DNA of 5,155 nt from Sphingobacteriia bacterium (lineage in GTDB: Bacteria > Bacteroidota > Bacteroidia > Chitinophagales > Chitinophagaceae). Within the stretch, counting starts at the first letter, position 1. Each line of letters begins with the position of its first letter. Position numbers and translations under genes: made by a program. The DNA lies in NCBI GenBank assembly GCA_004293505.1, contig RDYY01000322.1, positions 2,934-8,088 on the forward strand. The letters are read 5' to 3'. Below are positions 5,136-5,155 of the stretch, in pieces. A model generated the notes under the pieces. It did no database searches. It saw only the letters and a program-made list of their open reading frames with translations, and was not told where the DNA came from.

Positions 5136-5155
5136 TAAATTAGTTTGAAAAAATT

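Overview
The window looks like a chromosomal segment of a Bacteroidota bacterium, probably a Chitinophagales/Sphingobacteriales-type lineage. The signs are start regions with matches to the Bacteroidota promoter (TTTG near -33, TAnnTTTG near -7), few convincing Shine-Dalgarno sites, and protein sequences (CorA, LpxD-like, extended SDR, SCO) that read like those of this phylum. No database could be searched, so the taxonomy is an inference. No rRNA, tRNA, CRISPR array, insertion sequence or phage gene was seen.

Layout. (1) Bases 1-570 (+): the 3' part of a CorA-family Mg2+ channel gene that enters from the left. It keeps GMN and the last membrane helix but lacks the pore-lining helix that should precede GMN. 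(2) Bases 571-963 (-): a MerC-domain membrane protein, convergent with corA, the two stop codons abutting. (3) Bases 964-1032: a short divergent promoter region with a perfect 19-bp 9-1-9 palindrome that overlaps the merC -33 element. (4) Bases 1033-3463 (+): a tightly packed probable operon of a SCO1/SenC-family protein, a Fur-family regulator, an extended short-chain dehydrogenase/reductase (SDR) and a small Cys-rich exported protein. Junctions are a 4-nt overlap, a 4-nt overlap and a 2-nt gap. The SDR gene is broken by an exact 28-bp tandem duplication. (5) Bases 3450-3480: a weak terminator that could also hold the next promoter. (6) Bases 3501-4040 (+): an exported thioredoxin-fold protein with a CGDS active site. 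(7) Bases 4050-4084: a strong hairpin terminator between convergent genes. (8) Bases 4062-5009 (-): an LpxD-like acyltransferase. (9) Bases 5010-5155: the lpxD upstream region, with a possible tiny signal-peptide-like ORF on the + strand.

How the parts may work together. The MerC protein, the SCO protein and the Fur-family regulator form a plausible metal-handling unit. The palindrome has the size and symmetry of a Fur-family operator and sits where a repressor would block merC and could also affect the SCO-fur operon. This would be a self-controlled divergent metal module, perhaps Zur-like (inference). The LpxD-like gene belongs to lipid A/outer-membrane assembly and seems unrelated to the module.

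Two lesions stand out: the missing CorA helix and the SDR frameshift. Each could be a real mutation or a sequencing/assembly error, and finding both within about 2.4 kb makes checking the reads worthwhile.
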